From assembly GCF_031834595.1 (NCBI RefSeq), contig NZ_CP115541.1:186001-250000 (forward strand): DNA of 64,000 nucleotides, in the 5' to 3' direction. This document shows positions 54,206 through 63,931 of the stretch, one piece after another; the first letter of the stretch is position 1; the number at the start of each line of letters is the position of its first letter. The translations under genes and the position numbers were made by a program. The notes under the pieces are model-generated. The model did not search any database, was not told where the DNA came from, and saw only the letters and a list, made by a program, of their open reading frames with translations. This DNA is from Stenotrophomonas oahuensis. GTDB lineage: Bacteria; Pseudomonadota; Gammaproteobacteria; Xanthomonadales; Xanthomonadaceae.

Positions 54206-55801
54206 TCAATCCGACAGGATCGCCCGCGCCGCGTTATGCCCCGGGGCTCCGGTCACGCCGCCGCCCGGGTGGGTACCCGAACCACACAGATACAACCCCG
54301 GCAGCGCCCCGCGATAATCGGCCTGCCCGAGCATCGGCCTTGCACTGAACAACTGATTGAGACTCAGCGCGCCATGGAAAATGTCGCCGCCGATCAGCCC
54401 GAATGTGCGCTCCAGGTCCAATGGGCTTAGCACCTGCCGCCCCAACACCAACTGGCTGAAGCCGGGTGCGTGCTGGTCCACGGTGGCAATCATCAGGTCC
54501 GCCACCTCCTCGCGATGGTCATCCCAGCTTCGCCCACCTGGCAGCACCGGTGCGACGTGCTGGCAGAACAGGCTGGCCACGTGCTGTCCAGGCGGTGCCA
54601 GCGAATCGTCCAGCGTGCTGGGAATCAGCATCTCCACGATCGGTGCGCGCGACCAGCCGTGCTCGCGTGCATCGCTGTAGGCGCGGTCCATGTACGCCAG
54701 TGTGGGGGCGATGATGATGCCGGCGGTGAGATGATCGCCAGCACCCGGCAACACCTTGAAATCCGGCAGCGCCGACAGCGCCACGTTCATCCGGAATGTG
54801 CCGGATGCACAGCGCCAATTGGCCATGCGCTCACGGGTGGCTGCTGGCACCTGGTCCGGTGCCAGCAACCGTTCGTAAAGCAGCTTGGGATTCACATTGG
54901 CCACCACCGCGCGTGCAGGGATCACCTCGCCGCCCTCGGTTTCCACACCCACAGCGCGTCCCTGCTCGACCAGAACGCGGCGCACACCGGCATCCACACG
55001 AATCTGCGCACCGGCAGCCTCAGCCGCACGCGCCATTGCCTGGGTGATCGCGCCCATGCCACCGATCGCATGGCCCCATGCCCCTTTCACCCCGTTACTT
55101 TCGCCGAAGGCGTGATGCAGCAGCACATAGGCCGTGCCCGGCGCATGCGGACTGGCGTAGTTGCCGACGATGCCGTCAAACCCGAACAGCGCCTTTATGG
55201 GTTCGCTTTCGAACCAGCGGTCCAGGTACTCCGAGGCGGAGATGGTGAACAGGTCCAGCAGTTCCTGCCGCAGTGCCGGCTCCAGACCATGCAGGCGACG
55301 GCCCAGCTGACCCGCCCGCCACAGTTCGGGCAGCTGCCGCAGCCAACTGCCCTCGCCCACATTAGGCGGTGACTGCAGCGCGGTATCGCGCAGCACATCA
55401 GCAAACGCCTCCAGGCGCTGCTCGAACAAGGGGAGCTGCGCTGCGTCGCGCGCAGAGAAACGCGCGACCTCTGCCTGGGTGCGACCCGGACCAGCCAGCA
55501 GGTAATCACCGTCCAACGGCAGGAAGTTGTTGATCCCGCGCGGCACCACACGCAACCCATGTGCGGGCAGATCAAGATCCGCGATCACCTTCGGCTGCAG
55601 CAGTGACACCGTATAAGAGGCCACCGAATTTCGGAAACCGGGGTGGAACTCCTCTGTCACCGCCGCTCCACCGACCACGCTGCGGCGCTCAAGTACCAGC
55701 ACGCGCTTGCCGGCCTGGGCCAGGTAGGCCGCACAGACCAGGCCGTTATGCCCGCCGCCAATGATGACCGCGTCCCACACACCCGTAGTGGCTTTGCTCA
55801 T
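54206..55801 (-). CDS. FAD-dependent phytoene-desaturase-like oxidoreductase
   Basis: This 531-residue flavoprotein has the dinucleotide-binding motif VIIGGGHNGLVCAAYLAQAG near the N-terminus, with ERRSVVGG completing it. The C-terminal FAD motif is HPGGGVTGAPGHNAAR. This C-terminal form and length place it in the carotenoid oxidoreductase/PYROXD2-like group. No other carotenoid genes are near, so a true carotenoid substrate is doubtful. ATG 55801 was chosen; the much longer frame beyond it has no family likeness and is antisense to the upstream region of the M13 gene. Transcription is divergent from that gene. Confidence 0.88.
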   Translation of the reverse strand: MSKATTGVWDAVIIGGGHNGLVCAAYLAQAGKRVLVLERRSVVGGAAVTEEFHPGFRNSVASYTVSLLQPKVIADLDLPAHGLRVVPRGINNFLPLDGDYLLAGPGRTQAEVARFSARDAAQLPLFEQRLEAFADVLRDTALQSPPNVGEGSWLRQLPELWRAGQLGRRLHGLEPALRQELLDLFTISASEYLDRWFESEPIKALFGFDGIVGNYASPHAPGTAYVLLHHAFGESNGVKGAWGHAIGGMGAITQAMARAAEAAGAQIRVDAGVRRVLVEQGRAVGVETEGGEVIPARAVVANVNPKLLYERLLAPDQVPAATRERMANWRCASGTFRMNVALSALPDFKVLPGAGDHLTAGIIIAPTLAYMDRAYSDAREHGWSRAPIVEMLIPSTLDDSLAPPGQHVASLFCQHVAPVLPGGRSWDDHREEVADLMIATVDQHAPGFSQLVLGRQVLSPLDLERTFGLIGGDIFHGALSLNQLFSARPMLGQADYRGALPGLYLCGSGTHPGGGVTGAPGHNAARAILSD

Positions 55802-55981
55802 TCTGGCTGTATACACCGGCCGAACGGTGCCTGTCGCCCCGCGCACCGCGTTCACATGCCGCCGCTTGCCTTCGCCCATGACCTTCGACACCCTTGCAGG
55901 TCGGGCCGTCGGCGTATCGTCTGCCCCACGCTCCCGACGGGAGCACCCAATGCATGTCCATACGGCCTGGAGGCCTACCAC

Positions 55982-58096
55982 GTGATCGCACGCACTCCCA
56001 AGATGGTTCTGCTGACCCTGGCCGTTTCGGCCGCGCTGGTCGGCTGCGGCAAGACTGATACCCCGGCTACGGACAGCGCGGCCTCCACCGCCACGCCGAC
56101 GGCCGCACCCGCCGCGACGGACTTCAAGCTGGACGAAGCCAAGCTGCCGGCCTACAACGCCTTCCATCCGTCCGACCTGGACAAGAACCTGGACGCCTGC
56201 GCCGCGTTCGGCGACTACGTCAACAGCAAGTGGCTGGCCGCCAATGAAATTCCGGGCGACCGCACCAGCTGGGGCGCGTTCACCATTCTGGACGAGCGTT
56301 CGGTTGCCGTGCAGCACCAGCTGGCCGAACAGGTCGCCGCGGTGAAGAACCCGACCGGCATTGAAAAGATCGTCGGCGACTTCTGGGCCACCGGCATGGA
56401 CGAGGCCAAGATCAACGCGCAGGGCATCGAGCCGATCAAGGCCGACCTGGCCGCCATTGACGGTCTGCAGGACAAGGACGCCATCGCCAACTACCTGCGC
56501 AGCTCTGCGGCCAAGGGCCAGAACGTGCTGTTCGGCTTCGGTCCGGAAGCGGACTTCAAGAACTCCTCGCAGAACATCGCCTACGCCAGCCAGGGCGGCC
56601 TGGGCCTTCCGGATACCACCTACTACACCGATGCCAAGAACGCCGACAAGCTGAAGGCCTACCAGGCGCACGTGGCCAAGGTGCTGGAACTGTCCGGCGT
56701 GGCGGCTGCCGATGCGGCCAAGCAGGCCGAGGAAGTGGTCAAGTTCGAAACCCGCCTGGCCAAGGCCTCCAAGTCCAGCGAACAGCTGTCGCGCGATGTG
56801 TCGCTGTACTACAACCCGGTCAGCGTGGCCGACGCCGACAAGCTGACCCCGAACTTCAGCTGGACCGAATTCTTCAAGGCCCAGGGCATTGCCGCGCCGG
56901 AGAAGTTCTCGCTGGCCATTCCGACCTTCCACCAGGAAGTGAGCAAGGCACTGGGCGACACGGACCCGTCGGTGTGGCGTTCCTACCTGCGCTTCCACAC
57001 CGTGGACGCCGCCTCGCCGTACCTGGCCGATGCCTTCGCCGATGAAAGCTACAACTTCTACGGCAAGACCCTGAACGGCCAGAAGGAACAGAAGCCGCGC
57101 TGGAAGCGCGTGCTGGGCACCATTGAAAACGACGCCGGCGAAGCCTTCGGCCAGCTGTACGTCAAGGTCGCCTTCTCGCCCGAATCCAAGGCCAAGATGG
57201 AAGAGCTGGTCAAGAACCTGGCCGCCTCACTGAAGGAGCGCATCCAGGGTCTGAGCTGGATGAGCGACGAAACCAAGGCCAAGGCGATTGCCAAGTGGGA
57301 AACCTTCACCCCGAAGATCGGCTACCCGGACAAGTGGCGTGACTGGAGCGGGCTGACCACCGGCCGTGACAGCTACTTCGGCAACGTGCGTGCCGCCAAC
57401 GAGTTCAACTACAAGTTCGCCCTGTCCAAGATCGGCAAGCCGGTCGACAAGACCGAGTGGGGCATGACCCCGCAGACGGTGAACGCGTACTACAACCCGC
57501 TGCAGAACGAAATCGTGTTCCCGGCCGCCATCCTGCAGCCGCCGTTCTTCGACCCGAAGGCCGACGACGCGCTGAACTACGGCGGTATCGGTGCGGTGAT
57601 CGGCCACGAAATGACCCACGGTTACGACGACCAGGGCAGCCGCTTCGGGCCGACCGGCAACTTCGAGAACTGGTGGACCGACGCCGACACCAAGAACTTC
57701 AGCGGCCTGACCGGCAAGCTGGTCAAGCAGTTCGATGGTTACAAGGTGGGCGACCAGGCGGTCAACGGCAAGCTGACCCTGGGCGAGAACATCGCTGACC
57801 TGGGTGGCTTGGCCACCGCCTACGACGCGCTGCAGAAGGCCTCGGCGGGCAAGGAAGACCCGAAGGTCGACGGCTTCAGCCGCGACCAGCGATTCTTCTT
57901 CAACTGGGCGACCGTGTGGCGTACCAAGTACACCCCGGAGAACGCCAAGGTCCGCCTGGCCACCGACCCGCACGCCCCGGCGCAGTTCCGCGCCATGGGT
58001 GCGCCGTCGAACCTGCCGGCTTTCGCCGCCGCGTTCGAGTGCAAGCCGGGCAAGCCGATGGTCCGCGCAGGCGACCAGCAGGTTGTGATCTGGTAA
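55982..58096 (+). CDS. M13 (neprilysin-type) zinc metallopeptidase lipoprotein
   Basis: This 704-residue exported endopeptidase has a lipoprotein signal peptide (cleavage before C in AALVGC). The N-terminal M13 helical domain begins DLDKNLDACAAFGDYVNSKWLA. The substrate motif NAYYNP precedes the zinc site HEMTH (542-546), and the third ligand is E602 in GENIADLGG. All catalytic residues are present. The start is GTG 55982, because GGAGG lies eight bases before it; an ATG seven codons later would leave a shorter signal. It is followed by a close paralogue. Confidence 0.92.
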   Translation: MIARTPKMVLLTLAVSAALVGCGKTDTPATDSAASTATPTAAPAATDFKLDEAKLPAYNAFHPSDLDKNLDACAAFGDYVNSKWLAANEIPGDRTSWGAFTILDERSVAVQHQLAEQVAAVKNPTGIEKIVGDFWATGMDEAKINAQGIEPIKADLAAIDGLQDKDAIANYLRSSAAKGQNVLFGFGPEADFKNSSQNIAYASQGGLGLPDTTYYTDAKNADKLKAYQAHVAKVLELSGVAAADAAKQAEEVVKFETRLAKASKSSEQLSRDVSLYYNPVSVADADKLTPNFSWTEFFKAQGIAAPEKFSLAIPTFHQEVSKALGDTDPSVWRSYLRFHTVDAASPYLADAFADESYNFYGKTLNGQKEQKPRWKRVLGTIENDAGEAFGQLYVKVAFSPESKAKMEELVKNLAASLKERIQGLSWMSDETKAKAIAKWETFTPKIGYPDKWRDWSGLTTGRDSYFGNVRAANEFNYKFALSKIGKPVDKTEWGMTPQTVNAYYNPLQNEIVFPAAILQPPFFDPKADDALNYGGIGAVIGHEMTHGYDDQGSRFGPTGNFENWWTDADTKNFSGLTGKLVKQFDGYKVGDQAVNGKLTLGENIADLGGLATAYDALQKASAGKEDPKVDGFSRDQRFFFNWATVWRTKYTPENAKVRLATDPHAPAQFRAMGAPSNLPAFAAAFECKPGKPMVRAGDQQVVIW

Positions 58097-58122
58097 GCGC
58101 TTTCAGGTCTGTATGAATGCAG

Positions 58123-58143
58123 AGGCCCGGGATTCCCGGGCCT
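58123..58143 (+). terminator. terminator between the two M13 genes
   Basis: AGGCCCGGG-ATT-CCCGGGCCT forms a 9-bp stem followed by TTGTCTTT, 27 bases beyond the first M13 stop. It suggests the two M13 genes are separate transcription units. Confidence 0.8.
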
Positions 58144-58221
58144 TTGTCTTTGCGGCATGCGGTGTTTTCATGCGGGCTTGGTATAGTTCTGCGGTCTTCA
58201 ATCCGACCGGATTTGTTTCGC

Positions 58222-60228
58222 ATGCCCAACCTTCGTCCGCTTGCCATTGCCCTGGGTCTGGGGCTGGCGTCCCTGGTGATCACCGATGCCTCCGCCGCGC
58301 CGAAGAAGAAGGCCGCCCGTACCCCGGCCGCCAGCGCGCAGTGCACCGACTTCTACGACGCCACCAACGCCGGCTGGCTGAAGGCCAACCCGGTGCCGCA
58401 GACCGGCGCGACCACCGCGCTGGGCCAGCTGGCCGACCGCACCCGCCTGCAGCAGCGTGAACTGCTGGACGCCGCGATGAAGTCGCCGCAGGGCAACACC
58501 CAGAAGCTGCTGGGTGATTTCTGGGCCAGCGGCCTGGACGAAGCGGCAGTGGAAGCCGACGGCTCCAACCCGATCGCCCCGCTGCTGACCCGCATCAATG
58601 CCATCAAGAAGGCCAAGGACGTGCCGGCCTCGATCGCCGCCCTGCACCAGGTTGGCATTCCGGTGGCCTTCAACTTCGCCCCGGACGTCGACCTGAAGGC
58701 GCTGGACCGCCACATCGGCTACTTCATGCAGGGCGGCATGGGTCTGCCGGACCCGGCCTTCTACACCCGCACCGACGCCGACACGGTCGCGTTGATGGGC
58801 CGCTACCGCAACTACGTGAAGCAGATCCTGGCCCTGACCGGCACCCCGGCGGCCAAGCTGGATGCTGAAGCACAGTCGGTGATCGCGCTGGAAACCGAGC
58901 TGGCGCGCAACGCGCAGTCGCTGGCCGGGATCAACAACCCGTTCAACAACTACGCCCCGATCTCCACCAAGGACCTCAACAGCCGCTACAAGAACCTGCA
59001 GCTGGATGCGTTCCTGAAGGTGCAGGGCGTGAATGACGACCTGGTGTCGCTGGCCGACCCGAATCTGTTCAAGGCGCTGGACGGCATGGTCACCCGGATC
59101 AAGCCGGACCAGTGGAAGGCCTACCTGCGCTGGCGCGTCGGCGATGCGATGGCCCCGTATCTGTCCAAGGCCTACCGCGATGCCGAGTTTGAGTTCCGTG
59201 GTCGCGTGATCCGTGGTGAAACCCTGGCTCCGGCTCGCTGGGAACAGGTGCTCAACGCGATCAACGTGGCCGCCGGCCCGATGGTCGGTCGCGAGTATGC
59301 TGCCCGTCATCTGTCGGCCGAAGATCGCCGTCAGGCCGCCTGGATCGTCGACAAGGTGCGCGAAGTGCAGATCGACGCGGTCAAGAACAGCAGCTGGCTG
59401 AGCGCCGAGGCCAAGAGCGAAGCCCAAGCCAAGCTGGCCGCACTGAAGATCGAGATCGGCACGCCGCTGCGCGACCTGGACTACACCGTGCAGCCGATGG
59501 GCCGTGGCAGCTTCGGCGGCAACATGCTGATCGCTTCCACCTGGCGCCACCGCGAGGAAATGAAGCGCATTGGCAAGGGCAACGCCGACCGCCGCTGGGA
59601 CGTGCTGCCGCAGCAGCCGTCGCTGGCCTATGACATCGCCCAGAACCGCCTGATCGTCACGGCTGCCGCGCTGCAGGGCCCGGTGTTCAATGCCAAGGCC
59701 GACGCCGCTGACAAGTTCGGCAGCTTCGGTGCGCTGGTCGCGCACGAGCTGAACCGTGCCGTCGACGCCAAGGGCGCACTGGTGGATGCCAAGGGTGAAC
59801 TGCGCAGCTGGTGGACGCCGGCCGACAAGACCGCCTGGACCCTGCTCGGCAGCCGCGTGGCCGCGCAGTACAGCGCGTATGACTTCCCCGGCGTGAAGGG
59901 GGCCAAGGTCAATGGCGCACTGACCCAGGAAGAGAACCTCGCCGACATCGCCGGTGTGGAACTTGCATGGGCCGCTTATCTGGCGCAGGAACCGAAGGCC
60001 AAGCCGGCGCAGCAGCAGGGCTTCTTCCGCGCCTGGGCCGCGCTGTGGCCGCAGCAGCTGTCGCCGAACGAGGCTGCACAGCGCCTGACCGGCGACATCC
60101 GCGCACCGGGTCGCTGGCGCACCAATGGGCCGCTGTCCAACCTGCCGGCGTTCGGTGCCACGTTTACCTGCAAGCCGGGTCAGCCGATGCAGCGGGTGGA
60201 CAACGACCAGATCAAGATCTGGCGTTGA
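58222..60228 (+). CDS. M13-family paralogue, probably catalytically dead
   Basis: This 668-residue protein has a signal peptide ending near ITDASA but no lipobox, and is collinear with the upstream M13 peptidase. The zinc motif reads HELNR (508-512) where the active paralogue has HEMTH: the second zinc-binding histidine is Arg. The substrate motif NAYYNP is also lost (SLAYDIAQN). The third ligand E571 in EENLAD survives. The reading frame is intact and full length. It most likely is a pseudoenzyme, perhaps a binding protein, chaperone or decoy. A terminator follows. Confidence 0.9.
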   Translation: MPNLRPLAIALGLGLASLVITDASAAPKKKAARTPAASAQCTDFYDATNAGWLKANPVPQTGATTALGQLADRTRLQQRELLDAAMKSPQGNTQKLLGDFWASGLDEAAVEADGSNPIAPLLTRINAIKKAKDVPASIAALHQVGIPVAFNFAPDVDLKALDRHIGYFMQGGMGLPDPAFYTRTDADTVALMGRYRNYVKQILALTGTPAAKLDAEAQSVIALETELARNAQSLAGINNPFNNYAPISTKDLNSRYKNLQLDAFLKVQGVNDDLVSLADPNLFKALDGMVTRIKPDQWKAYLRWRVGDAMAPYLSKAYRDAEFEFRGRVIRGETLAPARWEQVLNAINVAAGPMVGREYAARHLSAEDRRQAAWIVDKVREVQIDAVKNSSWLSAEAKSEAQAKLAALKIEIGTPLRDLDYTVQPMGRGSFGGNMLIASTWRHREEMKRIGKGNADRRWDVLPQQPSLAYDIAQNRLIVTAAALQGPVFNAKADAADKFGSFGALVAHELNRAVDAKGALVDAKGELRSWWTPADKTAWTLLGSRVAAQYSAYDFPGVKGAKVNGALTQEENLADIAGVELAWAAYLAQEPKAKPAQQQGFFRAWAALWPQQLSPNEAAQRLTGDIRAPGRWRTNGPLSNLPAFGATFTCKPGQPMQRVDNDQIKIWR

Positions 60229-60234
60229 TGAAGA

Positions 60235-60258
60235 GGGCACCTTCGGGTGCCCTTTTTT
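60235..60258 (+). terminator. rho-independent terminator after the second M13 gene
   Basis: GGGCACC-TTCG-GGTGCCC followed by six T gives a textbook terminator 6 bases beyond the stop. It overlaps the end of the convergent DUF4166 gene. Confidence 0.93.
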
Positions 60259-61912
60259 ACGCCGGAAGCAGCCTTCCGCGGTAGCCGACGATCAATCCGA
60301 TCAGCGGCGCGGCAACCTCCACATCAAACACAAACTGCCCGTCGCGCTCGCTCTCAAACGTGCTGCCGTTGGGCAACAGGCACTTCGGCAACGGCACGCC
60401 CAGCAGCGACCAGCGACGCGACACCAGACACAGCCGATCGCCGTCCACCACCAGCGCAATCGCCACGTCGATCAACCCAAAACGTTCGACCAGCAGATAG
60501 TCGTTGCGCCCTTTGCCACGTCGCTGCCACGACGAAAAACGGCGGCCGCCAAAGTCGCGGGTCCAGCGTTCGCCACCGCGCTCAGGCGCGAACGACACCG
60601 TCACCGGCACCGCCTCGCCCGCCTTCGGGAAGCCGATCACCGCAGCGACGATGCGTGCGAGCACCCCACGCCCACGCCGGATTTCGGCCTGGCCGCTCCA
60701 GCGCCGCGGCTGCGCATCGCGATGCAGCGCCTGCACCTGCGGCGGCAGCGTTTCGAAGGCTGTGCCCAGTAGTTGCGGATACAACGCAGCGCCCGGCTGC
60801 TCACGCCGGAACCCGGTATGGATCGAACGACCGGCGAACAGGGCTTCGTAGTCCGCCAACTCCAGCGCGTGCGTGGCCGCCCGCGCGCCATCGGCGGGTC
60901 GCTCACCGCCCAGCAGCTTGCGGATCACCGCCTCGATGGCCATCGACGGAATGTACGGACCGTCGTCTCCCTCGGCCAGCAGGTGCCAGCTCAGCTCCAC
61001 CGGCTCGCCTGCGTGTTGACCGCGTGCGCGGACATACATGCCGCCGCGATGCTCACCGAACTTCATCAGGTTCAGCACCCGGTAGAACAGCGGCGACAGC
61101 GGCTCCAGTGACGGCAGGTGGAAGCGTGCACGCGCCTTGGCCAGCAGATTGAGCACGCGGTGCAGGATTTCAGGCACCGGCCCGGCCCCCATCCAGATGT
61201 CGGTCATGGCCGGATGCTCCGGCGGCAGTACCTGCAGGTCGGGGACGTCCACCAGCGAGAAGTGCAGGTTACGCAGCGGCACCTTGCCCGGCACGGCCAC
61301 GGTGAAGCGACGGCTCTCGGCCAGCCCCATGCCCTGCCCCGGCCGGCCGTTGCGGCGCAGCTTCACCGGCGAACCCGCATATCCGACGACGGCACGCATC
61401 ACGTTCAGGCCGATGCCGGCATACGGCGAAGGCGCAATGCCGCCATCGACAACCTGTAGGTCCATGGCCTTGGCCATCTCGCGCAGCACCGCGGCGGTCA
61501 GCACCGGGAAGCTGCTCACCCCGGACAACACGAAGATGCCGGCAGCCTTTGCCTGCGCGTCATAGCGGTCGATGCCGAACACGAAGTCGGCGGCGTCGGC
61601 GAAATCCAGGTAGGGTATGCGCGCGGCGATGCAGGCTTCCACCACCTGATAGCCCTGTGCACCGTAGTCCTGGAACGGTCCGGAGGCATCAATAACGAGC
61701 GCAGGCTGCTCCGCTTCCAGCGCAGCGGCCACCTCGGCGCGATCCAGGCGCAGAGGACGCACCGTTGGCGCGCCGCTGTAGCTGTCGCAGAAGGCCTGAG
61801 CAGCGGGCAGGTTGCGCCCGCAGATCAGCAGTTCCAGACCGTGCAGGTCCGACAACAGGCGTGCCAGCCGTCCGCCGAACACGCCATATCCGCCCAGGAT
61901 CAGAATTTTCAC
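60257..61912 (-). CDS. saccharopine-dehydrogenase-like protein fused to DUF4166
   Basis: This 551-residue protein starts with an NAD(P)-binding Rossmann fold (ILGGYGVFGGRLARLL) of the saccharopine dehydrogenase/trans-acting enoyl reductase type, extending to about 330. From about 370 a DUF4166 domain follows (YEALFAGRSIHTGFRRE, ERWTRDFGGRRFSSW). The fusion occurs in other proteobacteria; the reaction is unknown, with lipid or small-molecule reduction as a guess. There is no signal peptide. It is last in a minus-strand series after the rhomboid gene (37-base gap), and its C-terminus overlaps the M13 terminator by two bases. Confidence 0.85.
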   Translation of the reverse strand: MKILILGGYGVFGGRLARLLSDLHGLELLICGRNLPAAQAFCDSYSGAPTVRPLRLDRAEVAAALEAEQPALVIDASGPFQDYGAQGYQVVEACIAARIPYLDFADAADFVFGIDRYDAQAKAAGIFVLSGVSSFPVLTAAVLREMAKAMDLQVVDGGIAPSPYAGIGLNVMRAVVGYAGSPVKLRRNGRPGQGMGLAESRRFTVAVPGKVPLRNLHFSLVDVPDLQVLPPEHPAMTDIWMGAGPVPEILHRVLNLLAKARARFHLPSLEPLSPLFYRVLNLMKFGEHRGGMYVRARGQHAGEPVELSWHLLAEGDDGPYIPSMAIEAVIRKLLGGERPADGARAATHALELADYEALFAGRSIHTGFRREQPGAALYPQLLGTAFETLPPQVQALHRDAQPRRWSGQAEIRRGRGVLARIVAAVIGFPKAGEAVPVTVSFAPERGGERWTRDFGGRRFSSWQRRGKGRNDYLLVERFGLIDVAIALVVDGDRLCLVSRRWSLLGVPLPKCLLPNGSTFESERDGQFVFDVEVAAPLIGLIVGYRGRLLPA

Positions 61913-61949
61913 TGTATCGGTCGTCCTTGAATGCGGTTACGCGGTCACA

Positions 61950-62624
61950 TCATTTGACGCTGCGCAGATGATTGGGCCGCTTCGGCGGCCCGCCCCCCGG
62001 CGGACGCCGCTTGAACGGTGGCTGGCCGCGCCAGTAGCGGATCAACAACCAGCCGAACAGCATGCCGCCCAGGTGCGCGAAATGCGCGATGCCCGGCTGC
62101 CAGCTGGTCGCACCAAATACCAGTTCGGTCAGGCCGATCACGATCACAAAGGTACGCGCCTTCATCGGAATCGGTGGGAACAGCAGCATCACCCGCTGGT
62201 TGGGGAACAGCATGCCGTAGGCCAACAACAGACCAAACACACCACCCGAGGCACCCAGAACCGGAGCCGGGTCGACCATCATCGCGCCGACCGCCAGCTG
62301 ACACAGGCCGGCACCGGCCACGCAGACCAGGTAGAAAATCAGAAAGCGCTTCTCGCCCCAGGTCTGTTCCAGCGGCGAGCCGAACATGAAGAGCGCCAGC
62401 ATGTTGAACAGCAGGTGCATCAGGTTGCCGTGCAGGAACCCGTAGGTCAGCAACTGCCACGGCTGGAAGTTACCGCCGGGCGAGAACGGATCGAAGCTGC
62501 GCAGCGGCTGCAGCATGAACGGCTCGAACGTGCCGTAGCCGAGCAGGAACGGCTGCTGCAGCAGGAACAGCACCGCGTTGGCGATCAGCAGGGCCTTGGT
62601 GACAGTGGGCAGTCGCGGAAACAT
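61950..62624 (-). CDS. rhomboid-family intramembrane serine protease
   Basis: This 224-residue membrane protein has six helices. The catalytic dyad is S126 in GASGGVFG and H184 in HFAHLGG; the oxyanion residues H70/N74 sit in HGNLMHLLFNM. It should cleave membrane helices of unknown targets. The C-terminus is a Pro/Arg/Gly-rich cytoplasmic tail. ATG 62624 has AAGGATG upstream. It follows the alkyltransferase-like gene by 36 bases and is probably in the same transcript. Confidence 0.93.
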   Translation of the reverse strand: MFPRLPTVTKALLIANAVLFLLQQPFLLGYGTFEPFMLQPLRSFDPFSPGGNFQPWQLLTYGFLHGNLMHLLFNMLALFMFGSPLEQTWGEKRFLIFYLVCVAGAGLCQLAVGAMMVDPAPVLGASGGVFGLLLAYGMLFPNQRVMLLFPPIPMKARTFVIVIGLTELVFGATSWQPGIAHFAHLGGMLFGWLLIRYWRGQPPFKRRPPGGGPPKRPNHLRSVK

Positions 62625-62660
62625 GGAGGCATCCTTTGGAACCGCCCCCATCATAATCGC

Positions 62661-63026
62661 TCAACCCGGCCCCCACACCGCCGCATCAAGGTCGTCGGCA
62701 CTTGAACGCGGCATGTGCTTGACCCGCCCCCGCTCCATCACCACGCCTTCGGCGCGCAGCCGCTGATTCTGCTCGCGCCAGCCGCGCGAGCCCTCCGGCA
62801 TGGCGATGCGCCCGTCCGAACGCAGCACCCGGTGCCAGGGCAGGTCCGGGTCGTCGTTCATGCCCAGCACGCGCGCGGTCAGCCGTGCACGCCCGGGCAG
62901 GCCGGCCTTGGCCGCGACCTGGCCATAGCCCATCACCTGCCCGCGCGGAATGGCGCGGATAACCGCCAGAATGCGTTCGCGGGCCTGGGCGGCGGTGTCC
63001 TCTTCAGCCGCGGCAGCCGGCTTCAC
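62661..63026 (-). CDS. alkyltransferase-like protein (ATL, MGMT family without active cysteine)
   Basis: This 121-residue protein of the O6-alkylguanine DNA-binding fold has PRGQVMGYGQVAAKAG and PWHRVLRSDGRIA. In true methyltransferases the motif is PCHR; here Cys is Trp, which marks ATL proteins that bind alkylated bases and flag them for nucleotide excision repair. The start is GTG 63026, overlapping the transporter stop (GTGA). A longer open frame upstream is antisense-like to the transporter and was rejected. Confidence 0.88.
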   Translation of the reverse strand: MKPAAAAEEDTAAQARERILAVIRAIPRGQVMGYGQVAAKAGLPGRARLTARVLGMNDDPDLPWHRVLRSDGRIAMPEGSRGWREQNQRLRAEGVVMERGRVKHMPRSSADDLDAAVWGPG

Positions 63027-63931
63027 GCGCGTGCGCGGCTGACCAGCAGTACGCCGACCAGCACCAGCGCCGTCCCCAGAATCTGCCAGGGGCCCATGGG
63101 TTCGTCGAGCAGCCATAGACTCATCACGATGGTGGATACCGGGCCGAGCATACCGACCTGCGCGGCCAAGGACGAGCCGATGCGCTTCACCGCCAGCATG
63201 ATCGCCGCCACCGGCAGCACGGTGCAGACCGTCGCGTTGATCAGCGACAGCCAGTACACCGGCTCGGGGGCTTGCAGCAACGCCGGCAGCGGGTGCAGCA
63301 CGGCGAAGTGCAAAACACACAACACGCAGGCCACACAACTGGCATACGCGGTCAGCCGGATCGCACCGATGCGCGCCACCACCTGCCCGCTACCGAACAG
63401 GTATAGCGCATAACTGAGCGCACTGCCGAACACCAGCGCGCTGCCCAGTAGAATGCGCCCACCCTCCAGTTGAAGATCATGGCCAAAGGCCAGCAGCACG
63501 CCCAGGTAGCTCAGCACCAGCGCCGCCAGCTGCCAACGCCCCGGCTTTTTCTTCAGCAGCACCAGGCTGATCAGCAGCACCAGGGTGGGATTGAGATACA
63601 GGATCAACCGCTCAAGGGTCACACTGATGTACTGCAGGCCCTGAAAGTCCAGCAGGCTGGACAGGTAGTAGCCGGTGAAACCCAGCCACAGCACGCGGCC
63701 ACGGTCGGCCCAGGACAACGATTCGGCGCGACGCGCCGACCACACCGCCAGCAGCGCGAACAGCGGAAACGCCATCAACATGCGCAGCGCCAGCAGCGTG
63801 GTCGCATCCACGCCGTGACGGTAGCCAAGTTTGACGATCACCGCCTTGCCGGACGCGGTGATTGCGCCGATGGCGGCCAGCGCGATGCCGGACGCGGCGA
63901 TGCGCGGAGAAGAAGTGGCGACCGGGGTCAT
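63023..63931 (-). CDS. EamA-family (DMT superfamily) transporter
   Basis: This 302-residue inner-membrane protein has about ten hydrophobic segments arranged as two EamA repeats. The first runs to about residue 145 (ERLILYLNPTLVLLISL), the second from about 155 to 300 (AAQVGMLGPVSTIVMSLWLLDEPMG). Members export amino acids or metabolites; the substrate cannot be inferred. The start overlaps the gor stop (ATGA) and the stop overlaps the ATL gene, so it is inside an operon. Confidence 0.92.
   Translation of the reverse strand: MTPVATSSPRIAASGIALAAIGAITASGKAVIVKLGYRHGVDATTLLALRMLMAFPLFALLAVWSARRAESLSWADRGRVLWLGFTGYYLSSLLDFQGLQYISVTLERLILYLNPTLVLLISLVLLKKKPGRWQLAALVLSYLGVLLAFGHDLQLEGGRILLGSALVFGSALSYALYLFGSGQVVARIGAIRLTAYASCVACVLCVLHFAVLHPLPALLQAPEPVYWLSLINATVCTVLPVAAIMLAVKRIGSSLAAQVGMLGPVSTIVMSLWLLDEPMGPWQILGTALVLVGVLLVSRARA

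Noticed and set aside
54206..55801. Carotenoid (xanthomonadin-like or phytoene) biosynthesis cluster
   Set aside because: Only one desaturase-like gene is present; no crtB, crtE or aryl-polyene genes are near.
58198..60240. Open frame of 680 codons on minus, opposite the second M13 gene
   Set aside because: It is antisense shadow; the plus frame has a signal peptide, family collinearity and a terminator.
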